From assembly GCF_001507435.1 (NCBI RefSeq), contig NZ_LMWH01000037.1:62001-126000 (forward strand): 64,000 bases of DNA, written 5' to 3'. Origin of the DNA: Streptomyces sp. NRRL F-5122. Lineage in GTDB: Bacteria; Actinomycetota; Actinomycetes; Streptomycetales; Streptomycetaceae. Both the position numbers and the translations under genes were made by a program. Shown here piece by piece: positions 53,744 to 62,859 of the stretch (position 1 is the stretch's first letter; every line of letters begins with the position of its first letter). Under the pieces are notes generated by a model. It was not told the origin of the DNA. It was given only the letters and a program-made list of their open reading frames with translations, and did not search any database.

Positions 53744-54118
53744 TTGAACGACCTCTCCATCGACCTCGCCTGGCTGCTGATGGTCGCAGAACAGAAGACA
53801 CCCGGCGACCCGCAGGTCACCGACTGGGGCGCGCTGGTCGCCGCGGTGAGCCGGCACGACGCGGAGATATTCGGCGTCCCGGTCTACGACAGCCCCTACG
53901 CGCGTGCCGCCGCCCTCCTCCAACTCCTGCTGCATGTCCCGGCGCTGGAGCGGTCCAACGCACTGTTCGCCTCCGCCGTCGCCTATGGCTATCTGGCGGC
54001 CAGCGGCGTCAAGGTCGTCACCTCTGCGGAACAGGTGCGCGACCTCGCCCGGCTGGTCAAGGGCGGTGAGGCGTCGGTGCACGACATCGCGCGGGAACTG
54101 CGCCAGTGGAGCCTTTGA
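53744..54118 (+). CDS. Fic/Doc-like toxin with degenerate active site
   Basis: 124 aa from a TTG at 53744. Doc-like length and helix pattern. The core motif keeps His64 but reads H-V-P-A-L-E-R-S-N-A-L-F where Doc has HxFxD-A-N-K-R, so the NKR that binds the nucleotide is replaced by RSN. It is nevertheless in the standard antitoxin-toxin order with an RHH partner. Either an altered activity or a decayed toxin. Stop abuts that of the converging methyltransferase. Confidence 0.75.
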   Translation: MNDLSIDLAWLLMVAEQKTPGDPQVTDWGALVAAVSRHDAEIFGVPVYDSPYARAAALLQLLLHVPALERSNALFASAVAYGYLAASGVKVVTSAEQVRDLARLVKGGEASVHDIARELRQWSL

Positions 54119-54781
54119 CTACTCCTCGGCGCCGGGCCGCCGTGCCGTGCCCAGGACGCAGTACGAGGAAGGCAGCCGGAGCCCCTTCTCCGGAACCAGC
54201 ACCCAGCGGTAGGGGCCCGGTTCGAAGCCGGCCGACCTGATCGCGGCGATCGGGTCCCGGCCGACGTGGCAGTTGCCGAAGAGCCGCGGCCACACGGTGC
54301 GGTCCAGCGTCCGCTGGACCACCGTCATCATGCGCCCGCCGCCCCGGCCGTGTTCGAAGAACCGCAGCTCCCCACCCGGACGAAGCACCCGTCGTATCTC
54401 GGTCAGCGCACGCGCGAGGTCCCGCACGCTGCACAGCACCAGCGAGGCGACGGCGGCGTCGAAGGCCTCGCTCTTGACCGGCAGGGCTTCCGCGGCGCCG
54501 GGCACCACGTCCACCGGCACGTCGGCGCGCAGGGCGGCGGTGGTCGCCAACTGCCTCAGCGCACGCTCCGGTTCGATGGCGACCACCTCGGCCACGGTGC
54601 GCGGGTAGTGCGCGAAGTTCAGACCGTTGCCCGCGCCGATCTCGATCACCCGCCCCGACAGACCGGCGAGGAGTTCGTCCCGGTGCGGGCCGACGGTGCG
54701 TTCGGCGGCCACGCTGCAGCGGGCGTAGAAGCGTGCGAACAGCGGGTGGTGAACGATGTCCTGGGCTGGGCGAGGCGGCAT
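54119..54781 (-). CDS. Class I SAM-dependent methyltransferase
   Basis: 220 aa, ATG at 54781 with GGGAGG upstream. Methyltransf_11-type: motif I VIEIGAGNGLNFAHYP, acidic EPERALRQL, GAAEALPVKSEAFDAAVASL and RRVLRPGGELRFFEH. Resembles small-molecule/phospholipid methyltransferases such as PmtA/UbiE; substrate unknown. Same strand as, and 141 bp downstream of, bioD. Confidence 0.9.
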   Translation of the reverse strand: MPPRPAQDIVHHPLFARFYARCSVAAERTVGPHRDELLAGLSGRVIEIGAGNGLNFAHYPRTVAEVVAIEPERALRQLATTAALRADVPVDVVPGAAEALPVKSEAFDAAVASLVLCSVRDLARALTEIRRVLRPGGELRFFEHGRGGGRMMTVVQRTLDRTVWPRLFGNCHVGRDPIAAIRSAGFEPGPYRWVLVPEKGLRLPSSYCVLGTARRPGAEE

Positions 54782-54922
54782 GACGGGCCTCCCGGAGGGC
54801 GGGCGATACCGGGATTCTCCCCCGGACACACGGGGCACACGCCCGCCCGTTCCAGCGGCGAAGGGCGAACCGGTGCCGCATCGCGCCCGCCACCTGGTGG
54901 CGCGACATGAACGCCGGCCCCG

Positions 54923-55639
54923 CTATGACGCGAACTCCGAGGTGAACGCGCCCGCGTCCCATGTCCCGCCCAGCCGAGGTGCCAGCCACCCCGGTGCCTC
55001 GGCGCGGAAACCGGCCGGCGGATGCGCCCCCGCTCCGGCGGGCAGCGCACCGAGCAGGGGTGACTCCGTGACCACCGGCAGGTCCGCGAGATTGCACCGT
55101 GAGGCGAGATCGGCCGCGACGGGCCAGCTGCCGATGACCACGCCCGCCAGCTCGAGGCCCCGCTGACGCAGTTCACGTGCCGTCAGCTCGGTGGAGTTCA
55201 GTGTGCCGAGGCCCGCCGCAGCGACCACGAGCACCGGTGCGGCCAGCAGCCGGGCCGCGTCCGCCAGGGTTCCGCCCTCGTCGTCGAACCGCACCAGCAG
55301 TCCGCCGGCCCCCTCGACGAGCACGAGGTCGTGTCCGGCGGCCAGTTCGGAGGCCGCCTCGGCCACGTCGTGCGGCCGCACGGCCCGCATGCCCGCCCGT
55401 CGTGCCGCGGTGGCCGGGGCCAACGGCTCCGGATAGCGCGCCAGTTCCCGGGTCGTCACGGCGCCGGCGAGCCGGGCCACCTCGTCGGCGTCTCCGCGTT
55501 CGTCGGGTCGTACCCCCGTCTGTGCGGGCTTGAGGACGGCCACCGACCGTCCCGCGGCGACGGCTGCCGCGGCCACGGCAGCCGTCGTCACGGTCTTGCC
55601 GACCTCGGTGCCGGTCCCCGTGATCACCAGAACCGACAT
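54923..55639 (-). CDS. bioD: Dethiobiotin synthetase
   Basis: 238 aa, ATG at 55639 one base after the bioA stop, with GGGAGGG inside the end of bioA. P-loop [12 protein letters not shown] at residues 8-19, LKPAQTGV binding [15 protein letters not shown] and the nucleotide loop. ATP-dependent closure of the ureido ring of dethiobiotin. Third gene of bioB-bioA-bioD. Confidence 0.95.
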   Translation of the reverse strand: MSVLVITGTGTEVGKTVTTAAVAAAAVAAGRSVAVLKPAQTGVRPDERGDADEVARLAGAVTTRELARYPEPLAPATAARRAGMRAVRPHDVAEAASELAAGHDLVLVEGAGGLLVRFDDEGGTLADAARLLAAPVLVVAAAGLGTLNSTELTARELRQRGLELAGVVIGSWPVAADLASRCNLADLPVVTESPLLGALPAGAGAHPPAGFRAEAPGWLAPRLGGTWDAGAFTSEFAS

Positions 55640-55640
55640 C

Positions 55641-56921
55641 TCAGCCCTCCCGTGCCGCCGCGCACATCCCGCGCGCGATCCGTGCCACGTCCGCGTCCCC
55701 CGTGACATAGGGCGGCATCGTGTAGACGAGGTCGCGGAACGGGCGCAGCCAGACGCCCTCCCGCACCGCCGCCCGGGTGGCGGCCGCCATGTCCACCTCG
55801 TGGTCGAGCTGTACGACCCCGATGGCGCCGAGGATCCGCACGTCACGCACGCCCGGCACCGCCGCGGCCTCCGCGAGCCCCTCCGTGAGACCCGTCTCGA
55901 TCCGTTTGACCTCCGCGTGCCAGTCCTGGCCGAGCAGCAGTTCGATCGAGGCACAGGCCACCGCGGCCGCCAACGGGTTTCCCATGAAGGTGGGCCCGTG
56001 CGCGAGCACCGGCACCTCTCCCCGGGAGATCCCGTCGGCCACCCGCGGGGTGCACAGCGTCGCCGCCAGGGTCAGGTAGCCGCCGGTCAGGGCCTTGCCC
56101 ACGCACATCACGTCCGGGGTCACCGCCGCGTGGTCCGCGGCGAACAGCGCGCCCGTACGGCCGAACCCGGTGGCGATCTCGTCGAACACCAGCAGGACGT
56201 CGTGCGCGTCGCACGCCTCGCGCAGCACCCGCAGATAGGCGGGGGAGTGGAACCGCATGCCGCCGGCGCCCTGCACCACGGGCTCGACGATCACCGCGGC
56301 CAGTTCGTCGGCGTGACGGGCGATCGTGTCGCGCAACAGGTCGGCGTAGGACTCGTCGTAGGCGGCCGGCGGTGCCTCGGTGAAGACCTGCCGTGGCAGG
56401 ACGCCCCGCCACAGCTCGTGCATCCCGCCCTCGGGGTCGCACACGGACATCGGGTGCCAGGTGTCGCCGTGGTAGCCGCCCCGCCAGGTCATCAACCGCT
56501 GTTTGGCGGGGCGGCCGAGCGAACGCCAGTACTGCAGGCACATCTTGACCGCGACCTCGACCGAGACGGATCCGGAGTCCGCGAGGAAGACGTGCTCGAG
56601 ACCATCGGGCGACATGTCGACAAGGAGCTTCGCCAGCCGGACGGCGGGCTCATGGGTGAGCCCGCCGAACATCACATGGCTCATCCGCGTCAGCTGTTCG
56701 CGCACGGCCTCGTTCAGCACCGGGTGGCTGTAGCCGTGGATGGCCGACCACCACGACGACATGCCGTCGACCAGTTCGCCGGAGCCGTCGGCCAGACGCA
56801 GGCGCACTCCGCTCGCCGACTCCACGACGAGCGGCTCCTGCCGGCCGGGCATGGGACCGTACGGGTGCCAGACGTGCTGCCGGTCGATCGCCAGCAGCTC
56901 GTCCACGGACAGGTCAGGCAT
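55641..56921 (-). CDS. bioA: Adenosylmethionine-8-amino-7-oxononanoate transaminase
   Basis: 426 aa, ATG at 56921, overlapping bioB by 8 nt. Class III aminotransferase: [11 protein letters not shown] (substrate Tyr), [40 protein letters not shown] with the PLP Asp, and PLP-Lys in [15 protein letters not shown]. Uses SAM as amino donor to make DAPA from KAPA. Translationally coupled to bioB and bioD. Confidence 0.96.
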   Translation of the reverse strand: MPDLSVDELLAIDRQHVWHPYGPMPGRQEPLVVESASGVRLRLADGSGELVDGMSSWWSAIHGYSHPVLNEAVREQLTRMSHVMFGGLTHEPAVRLAKLLVDMSPDGLEHVFLADSGSVSVEVAVKMCLQYWRSLGRPAKQRLMTWRGGYHGDTWHPMSVCDPEGGMHELWRGVLPRQVFTEAPPAAYDESYADLLRDTIARHADELAAVIVEPVVQGAGGMRFHSPAYLRVLREACDAHDVLLVFDEIATGFGRTGALFAADHAAVTPDVMCVGKALTGGYLTLAATLCTPRVADGISRGEVPVLAHGPTFMGNPLAAAVACASIELLLGQDWHAEVKRIETGLTEGLAEAAAVPGVRDVRILGAIGVVQLDHEVDMAAATRAAVREGVWLRPFRDLVYTMPPYVTGDADVARIARGMCAAAREG

Positions 56922-58101
56922 TGGGCGCGAGATCCGTTCCGGCGCCGCGGCGGCGGACGGCGACGAGATCGGTGCGGGGCTCACCGGCCTGCGGCGCGGA
57001 GTCGGAAGCACCGGCGACACCGTCCTCGTGGGCTTCGCACCCCGCGCCTTCGTGGGCTCCGCATCCGGCGCCGTGGTGGGACCCGCAGCCACCGGGCAGA
57101 CGATGCTCGGGCAGCGTCAGCCGGTCCGTGCCCTCCACCTCGAACCCGGCGTCCGCGATCATCTCCAGATCGGCCCGGCCCGCCTGGCCCTCGCTGGTCA
57201 GGTAGTCGCCCAGGAAGACGGAGTTGGCCAGGTGCAGGGCGAGCGGCTGGAGTGTACGGAGATGGACCTCGCGCCCGCCCGCGATACGCACCTCCACATC
57301 GGGGCACACGAACCGCACCATCGCGAGGATCCGCAGACACCGCTGCGGGGTGAGGTTCCACTCGTTGGCGAGCGGGGTGCCCTCGAAGGGGATCAGGAAG
57401 TTCACCGGAACGGAGTCGGGGTCCAGTTCCCGCAGCGCGAAAACCACGTCGACCAGGTCCTCGTCGCTCTCGCCCATACCGGCGATCAGCCCCGAGCAGG
57501 CCGACAGGCCGGCGGAGTGCGCCTTGTTGACCGTGTCGACACGGTCGGCGTAGGTGTGGGTGGTGGTGATGTCCCCGTACGTCGCCTCGGACGTGTTGAG
57601 GTTGTGGTTGTAGGCGTCGGCGCCGGCCGAGCGCAGCCGTTCGGCCTGGCCGTCGGAGAGCAGGCCGAGGCAGGCGCACACCTCGACGCCCTCGTTCTGC
57701 TCCTTGATGGTCCTGATGGTGTCGGAGACCCGGTCCACGTCCCGGTCGGTGGGCCCGCGGCCGCTCGCCACCAGGCACACCCGTTTGGCCCCGCCCGCGA
57801 CACCGGCCGCCGCGGCCCGGGAGGCCTCGTCCGGCTTGAGCCAGGTGTACTTGAGGATCCCGGCCTGCGATCCGAGCCGCTGGGAACAGTAGGAGCAGTC
57901 CTCGGGGCACAGGCCGGACTTGAGGTTGACGAGATAGTTGAGTTTCACCCGCCGGCCGAACCAGTGACGGCGCACCTTGCCGGCCGCGGCCACCACATCG
58001 AGCACGTCGTCGTCGGAAGTGGCGAGGACGGCCAGAGCCTCCTCGCGGGTCGGCGTCTCGCGCCGCAACCCCTTGTCCACCAGCGTGTTCAGCAGGTCCA
58101 T
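56914..58101 (-). CDS. bioB: Biotin synthase with Cys/His-rich C-terminal tail
   Basis: 395 aa, ATG at 58101. Radical SAM: CxxxCxxC at Cys65, Cys69, Cys72 ([12 protein letters not shown]) for the 4Fe-4S cluster, then residues of the 2Fe-2S site ([23 protein letters not shown]) and the TIM barrel. After the usual end near residue ~335 comes an extra ~55-residue tail with three tandem units of the type G-C-x-x-H ([20 protein letters not shown]) and a basic, Arg-rich end. E. coli BioB (346 aa) lacks this tail. Diverges from bioF. Confidence 0.95.
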   Translation of the reverse strand: MDLLNTLVDKGLRRETPTREEALAVLATSDDDVLDVVAAAGKVRRHWFGRRVKLNYLVNLKSGLCPEDCSYCSQRLGSQAGILKYTWLKPDEASRAAAAGVAGGAKRVCLVASGRGPTDRDVDRVSDTIRTIKEQNEGVEVCACLGLLSDGQAERLRSAGADAYNHNLNTSEATYGDITTTHTYADRVDTVNKAHSAGLSACSGLIAGMGESDEDLVDVVFALRELDPDSVPVNFLIPFEGTPLANEWNLTPQRCLRILAMVRFVCPDVEVRIAGGREVHLRTLQPLALHLANSVFLGDYLTSEGQAGRADLEMIADAGFEVEGTDRLTLPEHRLPGGCGSHHGAGCGAHEGAGCEAHEDGVAGASDSAPQAGEPRTDLVAVRRRGAGTDLAPNA

Positions 58102-58169
58102 GGAAGCCGATCCTGTCCTACCCGAGGGGTCCGGGCCAAGGAGACTTCGCACAACAGACTCCGTTCGAC

Positions 58170-58187
58170 GTGTGGGTATTGCCACAC
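58170..58187. promoter_or_regulatory. Palindrome in the bioB-bioF divergent region
   Basis: GTGTGG-GTATTG-CCACAC, perfect 6-bp arms around a 6-bp AT-rich spacer, 69 bp from the bioB start and 62 bp from the bioF start. Candidate operator for a biotin repressor. Confidence 0.5.
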
Positions 58188-58248
58188 CCTGGGCGGCTGG
58201 TCGTCCCGCTAGTGTCTGTGCACTGCCTACAAAAGACCCGGAGGACCC

Positions 58249-59376
58249 ATGGCGTTCGGCTGGATCGACGAGCAGGCCCGGGCACGCCGTCGGGCGGGAC
58301 TCGTGCGCACGCTGCGCCCCCGCGCCGCCGACTCCCCGCTCCTCGACCTGGCGAGCAACGACTATCTGGGTCTGGCACGCCACTCGGAGACCACCGGGGC
58401 GGCGGCGGAGGCGGCCCGGGTGTGGGGCGGCGGCTCGACCGGCTCCCGGCTCGTCACCGGAACCACCGAGCTGCACGGCGATCTGGAGCGCGAGCTCGCG
58501 GAGTTCTGCGGTTTCGAGTCGGCCCTTGTCTTCTCCTCCGGATATGCCGCCAACCTCGCGGCGGTCACCGCACTCGCGCCGCACGGTTCCCTGATCGTCT
58601 CCGACGCGGGCAACCATGCCTCGCTCATCGACGGGTGCCGGCTCGCGCGGGGCACCACCCAGGTCGTCGCGCACGCCGATCCCCAGGCGACCCGCAAGGC
58701 ACTCGACACCCACCGCGGTCCCGCCGTCGCGGTCTCCGACACCGTTTTCTCGGTCGACGGCGACGCGGCTCCCCTGGCCGAACTGGCGTCTGTCTGCCGT
58801 GAGTTCGATGCCGGTTTGATCCTCGACGACGCGCATGGACTCGGGGTGCTCGGTGCCGGCGGGCGGGGTGCCGCGCACGCGGCGGGCCTCGCGGGCGCAC
58901 CCGACGTGGTGGTGACCGTGACCCTGTCGAAGTCGCTGGGCAGCCAGGGCGGCGCCGTCCTGGGGCCCGCGCGGGTGATCGACCATCTGGTCAACGTGGC
59001 CCGGACGTTCATCTTCGACACCGGACTCGCCCCGGCCGCGGCGGGCGCGGCGCTCGCGGCGCTGCGCCTGCTGCGCCGCGAGCCCGAGCGTGCACAACGG
59101 GCCCGCGCGGTGGCGGCGGCGCTGTACGCACGCCTCACGGCCGAGGGCCATGAGGCGGTGCGGCCGGACGCCGCCGTGGTCTCCGTGCGGGCGCCCTCGC
59201 CCGAACTGGCCCTACGGTGGGCGGCGGACTGCCGCTCGGCGGGGCTCGCCGTCGGTTGTTTCCGCCCACCGTCGGTGCCCGACGGGATTTCACGGCTGCG
59301 ACTGACCGCTCGCGCCGACCTCACCGATGAGCAGGTCGGACGCGCCGTACGTGTGATCGGCGAGACGCGGCCGTGA
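58249..59376 (+). CDS. bioF: 8-amino-7-oxononanoate synthase
   Basis: 375 aa. Alpha-oxoamine synthase: [68 protein letters not shown] and the PLP lysine in [12 protein letters not shown]. Condenses pimeloyl thioester with L-Ala to give KAPA. Divergently transcribed from bioBAD over 147 bp. The pimelate-forming genes are not in the window. Confidence 0.96.
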   Translation: MAFGWIDEQARARRRAGLVRTLRPRAADSPLLDLASNDYLGLARHSETTGAAAEAARVWGGGSTGSRLVTGTTELHGDLERELAEFCGFESALVFSSGYAANLAAVTALAPHGSLIVSDAGNHASLIDGCRLARGTTQVVAHADPQATRKALDTHRGPAVAVSDTVFSVDGDAAPLAELASVCREFDAGLILDDAHGLGVLGAGGRGAAHAAGLAGAPDVVVTVTLSKSLGSQGGAVLGPARVIDHLVNVARTFIFDTGLAPAAAGAALAALRLLRREPERAQRARAVAAALYARLTAEGHEAVRPDAAVVSVRAPSPELALRWAADCRSAGLAVGCFRPPSVPDGISRLRLTARADLTDEQVGRAVRVIGETRP

Positions 59377-59464
59377 GTCGGCGAAACGGCCGTGCGTCGC
59401 GTGTCGTACGGGTGGTGCGCCGGGAGTCGTACGCAGTCGTGAGGGAGTAGTCGCTACGGAAGTG

Positions 59465-59505
59465 ACTCGGAAATCAGCGGAAAGTTGGCTGATATATGAC
59501 CGAGT
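59465..59505. terminator. Nested hairpin between bioF and the DUF397 gene
   Basis: Outer arms ACTCGG/CCGAGT (59465-59470 / 59500-59505) and inner arms TCAGC/GCTGA (59474-59478 / 59488-59492) in an AT-richer stretch between two converging genes. Confidence 0.45.
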
Positions 59506-59519
59506 TGCTTCGAAGGTGA

Positions 59520-59744
59520 TCAGCTCAGTCCGGTCAGAAACTCCTCCCAGGCGTCGGGGGTGAACAGCAGGGCGGGGCCGGTCACGTTCTTCGAGTCGCG
59601 CACGGCCACAAGTCCGGTCCAGCGCCCGGCGGTCGGCCGCGCGGTCTCCACGCAGTTGTTCATTCCCGTACTCCGGCTGCTGCGCAGCCATCGCACGCCG
59701 TGCAGGGAGGTACTGGCGTCGATGTGCCGAGGCAGTGCTGACAT
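59520..59744 (-). CDS. DUF397 domain protein (WhiJ-type partner)
   Basis: 74 aa, ATG at 59744. Pattern WLRSSRSTGMNNCVETA, VAVRDSKNVTGPALLF and AWEEFLTGL define DUF397. These small proteins act with WhiJ-like XRE regulators in the control of Streptomyces development and antibiotic production. Nine bases after the XRE gene, so co-transcribed. Confidence 0.92.
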   Translation of the reverse strand: MSALPRHIDASTSLHGVRWLRSSRSTGMNNCVETARPTAGRWTGLVAVRDSKNVTGPALLFTPDAWEEFLTGLS

Positions 59745-59753
59745 GGTGCCTCC

Positions 59754-60614
59754 TTATGCTTCGCCGGCCAACGCGGCGATGTAATCCAACGATTCCTCGG
59801 GTGAAAGGGCGTGGATCTGAAGGGCGTCGAAGGCCTCGCTGTAGGCCTGGAGGTCTTCTTTCCGCTCGAGGTAGAGGCTACTCGTCAAGTGGTCGAGAAC
59901 GACGACATCCAGATCAGATCTGCTCGGAAATGAGAAGATTACGAAAGGACCGGTGACGCCGATGTGTGCGCCGGCGGCGAACGGCAGGACCTGCAGCCGC
60001 ACCTGCGGCAGTCGGGCCGCGTCCCGGAGCCGCCGCAACTGGTGCGCCATCACCTGCGGCCCCCCGACCACCCGGCGCAGCACCGCCTCGTCCAGCACGG
60101 CGGACAGCTCGAGCGGGGGATCCGCGCGCAGTACGTCCTGGCGGGCCAGCCGCACCTCCACCAGGGTGTCCAGTTCGGCATCCTGAAGCGCGCCCACGGC
60201 GGCCCGGGTGACGGCGCGCGCGTACTCGGGCGTCTGCAGCAGCCCCGGCACCACGGAGGTCTCCAGCGTGCGCATCCCGCTCGCCTGCGACTCCAGGCTG
60301 ATGAAGTCGCGGTAGGTCGGCGGCAGCACTCCGCGGTACGCGTGCCACCAGTTCTGCCGCCCGCCGCCGTCCTCGGAGCCGGCCAGTACGAGCAGCAGTT
60401 CGCGCAGCTCGGGGTCCTCGGCGCCGTACGCGTCCAGCAGCAGACGCACGTCGGTCGGTTTCACACCGCTGGAACCGGTCTCGATCCGGCTCACCTTCGA
60501 CTGGTGCCAGCCGACGAGAGACGCGGCCTCACCACTCGTGAGCCCCGCCCCGGTCCGCAGGGCCCGTAATTCGGTACCGAGTTTGCGACGACGCACCGCT
60601 GGTCCGTACTGCAT
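59754..60614 (-). CDS. XRE family regulator with DUF5753 domain (WhiJ-like)
   Basis: 286 aa, ATG at 60614. HTH at ~8-65 (LGTELRALRTGAGLTSGEAA, WHQSKVSRIETGSSGVKPTD) and a DUF5753 domain at ~95-280 (SLESQASGMRTLETSVVPGL, LQTPEYARAV). Divergent from the HATPase protein and followed by DUF397: the full WhiJ-type trio. Codons near 59910-59950 are unusually AT-rich. Likely a developmental or metabolic switch. Confidence 0.92.
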   Translation of the reverse strand: MQYGPAVRRRKLGTELRALRTGAGLTSGEAASLVGWHQSKVSRIETGSSGVKPTDVRLLLDAYGAEDPELRELLLVLAGSEDGGGRQNWWHAYRGVLPPTYRDFISLESQASGMRTLETSVVPGLLQTPEYARAVTRAAVGALQDAELDTLVEVRLARQDVLRADPPLELSAVLDEAVLRRVVGGPQVMAHQLRRLRDAARLPQVRLQVLPFAAGAHIGVTGPFVIFSFPSRSDLDVVVLDHLTSSLYLERKEDLQAYSEAFDALQIHALSPEESLDYIAALAGEA

Positions 60615-60727
60615 GGGCCGACTCCCTCCGCATGGCGCGCGGTTTTCACGGCGACGGTAGAGGATGCGCCCGACACACACCCAAATACGGTCGGTCGTCG
60701 GAGAGTTCACCGCTTCGGGCGACAGAT

Positions 60728-60737
60728 ATATGCATAT
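60728..60737. promoter_or_regulatory. AT-rich palindrome in the WhiJ-type divergent promoter
   Basis: ATATGCATAT, a perfect 10-bp palindrome in an otherwise GC-rich genome, between the XRE gene and the HATPase gene. Candidate operator or -10 region. Confidence 0.45.
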
Positions 60738-60864
60738 CTCGAGGGATCGCACCCGATGGGGCCCTGGTGATGGCAGTGTGGCGCGCAGCACCAAGTCCGG
60801 GACCGTTACTGAACCAACCGCTCCGTGTCGGACTCCGGTCCCGAGGGAAAGGGACGACGTCGCC

Positions 60865-61323
60865 ATGGCAGACCGTCAGGAAGCATCCGTCACTCTGCCG
60901 AGCGATCCCGCCTCGGTCTCCGCCGCCCGACAATATGTTTCGAACGTCCTCGCCGAATGGGGATTGCCGAGCGACACCGAAGTCGCCGACACCGTACGCC
61001 TGATCGTCTCCGAACTCGCCACCAACGCGGTGCAGCACACCCTCGGTCAGTCCCCCACGTTCACGGTCGACATCATGCTCGACCGGGACGAATTACTGCG
61101 CATCGGGGTCACCGACAGCCATCCGCGCTTCCCCAAGCGACTGCCCGCGGCCGTGCAGCAGGACAACGGCCGCGGCATGGTGATCATCCGCTGGCTGACC
61201 GCGGAGCACGGCGGCAGACTGACCGTGCGGCCCACCCGCGAGGGAGGCAAGACGGTGGCGATCGAACTGCCGTGGGCCGCACCGGTGCAGTCGGTCACGG
61301 CCGTCGGCCAGCAGGAACCTTGA
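60865..61323 (+). CDS. ATP-binding (HATPase_c, RsbW-like) protein
   Basis: 152 aa from the ATG at 60865. GHKL fold: VRLIVSELATNAVQHTLG (N box), LRIGVTDSHPRFPKRL and NGRGMVIIRWLTAEHGG (G1/G2 boxes). Anti-sigma-like or serine kinase-like regulators of this type are regularly found next to WhiJ-like and DUF397 genes in Streptomyces. Divergent from the XRE gene. Confidence 0.9.
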   Translation: MADRQEASVTLPSDPASVSAARQYVSNVLAEWGLPSDTEVADTVRLIVSELATNAVQHTLGQSPTFTVDIMLDRDELLRIGVTDSHPRFPKRLPAAVQQDNGRGMVIIRWLTAEHGGRLTVRPTREGGKTVAIELPWAAPVQSVTAVGQQEP

Positions 61324-61376
61324 AGCGGCGGTGGGCCTTGCCCGGACCGGACCGCAGGGCCCGGCGCGGCGCCTCC

Positions 61377-61699
61377 TCAGACATGCCGGGCCGCGCGGCC
61401 GAAGGCGCCGCGCATAAGCGCCCGGAAGGCGTCGGCCACGGGTGCCGCCTCCTCGGTGCGGTAGGCGACCGAGATCGTACGGCGCAGGGAGCCCGGTTCC
61501 AGGTGACGCGACCCCACCGGTGTCGCCGCGGTCCTGGCCGCCATCTCCGGCACCACCGCCACCCCGAGTCCCGCACTGACCAGGGCGCACACCACGGCGT
61601 ATCCCGGTGTCTCCACCACCACCGAGGGCGTGGCCCCGGCAGCGGCGAGGGCGGCCTCCACGCCCCGCCTGGCCGGGTGCCGCGGCGCCATGCTGATCA
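61377..61699 (-). pseudogene. C-terminal fragment of a LysR-type regulator
   Basis: In frame: RHPARRGVEAALAAAGATPS, VVVETPGYAVVCALVSAGLG, VAVVPEMAA and AFRALMRGAF, the second half of a LysR effector domain. The HTH and first half are gone; upstream of about 61700 the frame runs antisense to another gene tail. The longer frame's first residues (to 61745) are not LysR. Confidence 0.75.
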
Positions 61700-61822
61700 C
61701 TGGTCGACGGGCTCGGCAGGTGGCTGCGCAGCCCGCGCACGGCACGAGTGTCGGAGGCGGTCACCGGGAGTGCTCTGGCCGCTCTGGGTCTGCTGCTCGT
61801 TCTGGAGCCGTTGCTGATCTGA
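61697..61822 (+). pseudogene. C-terminal fragment of a LysE/RhtB-type exporter
   Basis: About 41 codons, GRWLRSPRTARVSEAVTGSA then LAALGLLLVLEP, ending TGA 61820-61822: the amphipathic loop plus last membrane helix of LysE proteins. A stop (TGA 61694-61696) precedes it in frame, so no start exists. It overlaps the 3' end of the DUF6328 gene on the other strand. Confidence 0.65.
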
Positions 61823-62297
61823 CGACGGCCCGCTGGACCAGCCGGGGCAGGATCCGCCACAGCCCGGCGCAGACCACGAAGGTGCCCGCGGCGGCCGCGA
61901 CACCGGCGGCGCGGCCGAGGGACACATCCACCACCAGCAGCACCGACCCGGTGAACGCGAGCGTGAGGACCACCAGTCCCGCTGCGGCCAGACGGGACGA
62001 GATCCGCACGATGGCCTGCTTGGCGTGCTGCTGGAACAGTGTGCGGTGCAGCGCGGCGGGTGCCATGAACAGCGCCGCGGCCAGCATGGACAGCAGGAGG
62101 GTGCAGACGTATGTGGTGCGCTGGGCGGTGTCGAGGGACGGGAAGCGCTGGGTGAAGGCCAGGGTGAGCAGGAAGGCGAAGAGGATCTGCACGCCCGTCT
62201 GGATGACGCGCAGTTCCTGCAGCAGCTCGGCGAAGTTCCGATCGGCGCGCTCCAGCGGCGTCTCGTTCCGTTCGTCGTGAGGGGATCGGTCGGCCAT
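61761..62297 (-). CDS. DUF6328 family membrane protein
   Basis: 178 aa, ATG at 62297. Acidic N-terminus (NETPLERADRNFAELLQELR), then four hydrophobic helices (LFAFLLTLAFTQRF, YVCTLLLSMLAAALF, LAAAGLVVLTLAFTG, VAAAAGTFVVCAGLW). The pattern VIQTGVQILFAFLL is typical of DUF6328. Unknown role. The last ~20 residues are encoded antisense to the LysE remnant and may have been altered by the deletion there. Confidence 0.8.
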   Translation of the reverse strand: MADRSPHDERNETPLERADRNFAELLQELRVIQTGVQILFAFLLTLAFTQRFPSLDTAQRTTYVCTLLLSMLAAALFMAPAALHRTLFQQHAKQAIVRISSRLAAAGLVVLTLAFTGSVLLVVDVSLGRAAGVAAAAGTFVVCAGLWRILPRLVQRAVVRSATAPERAADPERPEHSR

Positions 62298-62334
62298 GGT
62301 CAACGAGTAACCGCTCCGGACCGTCTCACGCGCG

Positions 62335-62369
62335 GGTGGGGTGGCGGCGTGTCGCGCCGCCACCCCACC
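62335..62369. terminator. 15-bp perfect-stem terminator
   Basis: 62335-62349 pairs with 62355-62369 around a 5-nt loop, 7 bases past the NlpC/P60 gene. Confidence 0.85.
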
Positions 62370-62376
62370 GGACGGG

Positions 62377-62850
62377 TCAGCCGACCCGGCCGTACCAGAC
62401 GCGCTTCGTCCAGAGCTTCTGGAGCCTCACGACGTCACCGGTCTTCGGTGAATGCCAGATCCTTCCCTTCCCGGCGTAGATGCCGACGTGGTAGACGTTC
62501 CGACCCGAGTGGAAGAACACCAGGTCTCCGGCCCTGCGCCGGGAGGCGGAGATGTGGTGCGTCCTGTTGTACTGTGCCGCGGCCGTGCGGGGCAGCTTCT
62601 TGCCCGCCTTCTTGAACGCGTACAGCGTGAGCCCCGAGCAGTCGAAGCGACGTGGCCCGGTGGCGCCGTACTGGTACGGGGCGCCCCTCTTCGCCGCCGC
62701 GACCTGGAGAGCCTTCGTCGCCAGGGAAGCGGCGGCCGCGTCGGTGCTGAGACCGGGGACGGTGATGCTGCCGCCGACGGCGGCGAGGGTGAGGGCCGAG
62801 GCGGTGCCGGCCCGGGTCAACAGCGACGGGACACGATTGAGCGCAGTCAT
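62377..62850 (-). CDS. Secreted NlpC/P60 peptidoglycan hydrolase
   Basis: 157 aa, ATG at 62850 with GAAGGG upstream. Signal peptide (~residues 1-40, Ala-rich cleavage region). NlpC/P60 domain with catalytic Cys in FDCSGLTLYAF, His in VYHVGIYAG and third residue in RIWHSPKTG. Cleaves D-Glu-DAP-type peptide bonds in the wall. No LysM or SH3 domain. Expression is predicted to be controlled by the upstream c-di-AMP riboswitch. Confidence 0.92.
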   Translation of the reverse strand: MTALNRVPSLLTRAGTASALTLAAVGGSITVPGLSTDAAAASLATKALQVAAAKRGAPYQYGATGPRRFDCSGLTLYAFKKAGKKLPRTAAAQYNRTHHISASRRRAGDLVFFHSGRNVYHVGIYAGKGRIWHSPKTGDVVRLQKLWTKRVWYGRVG

Positions 62851-62859
62851 GCGCAACCC

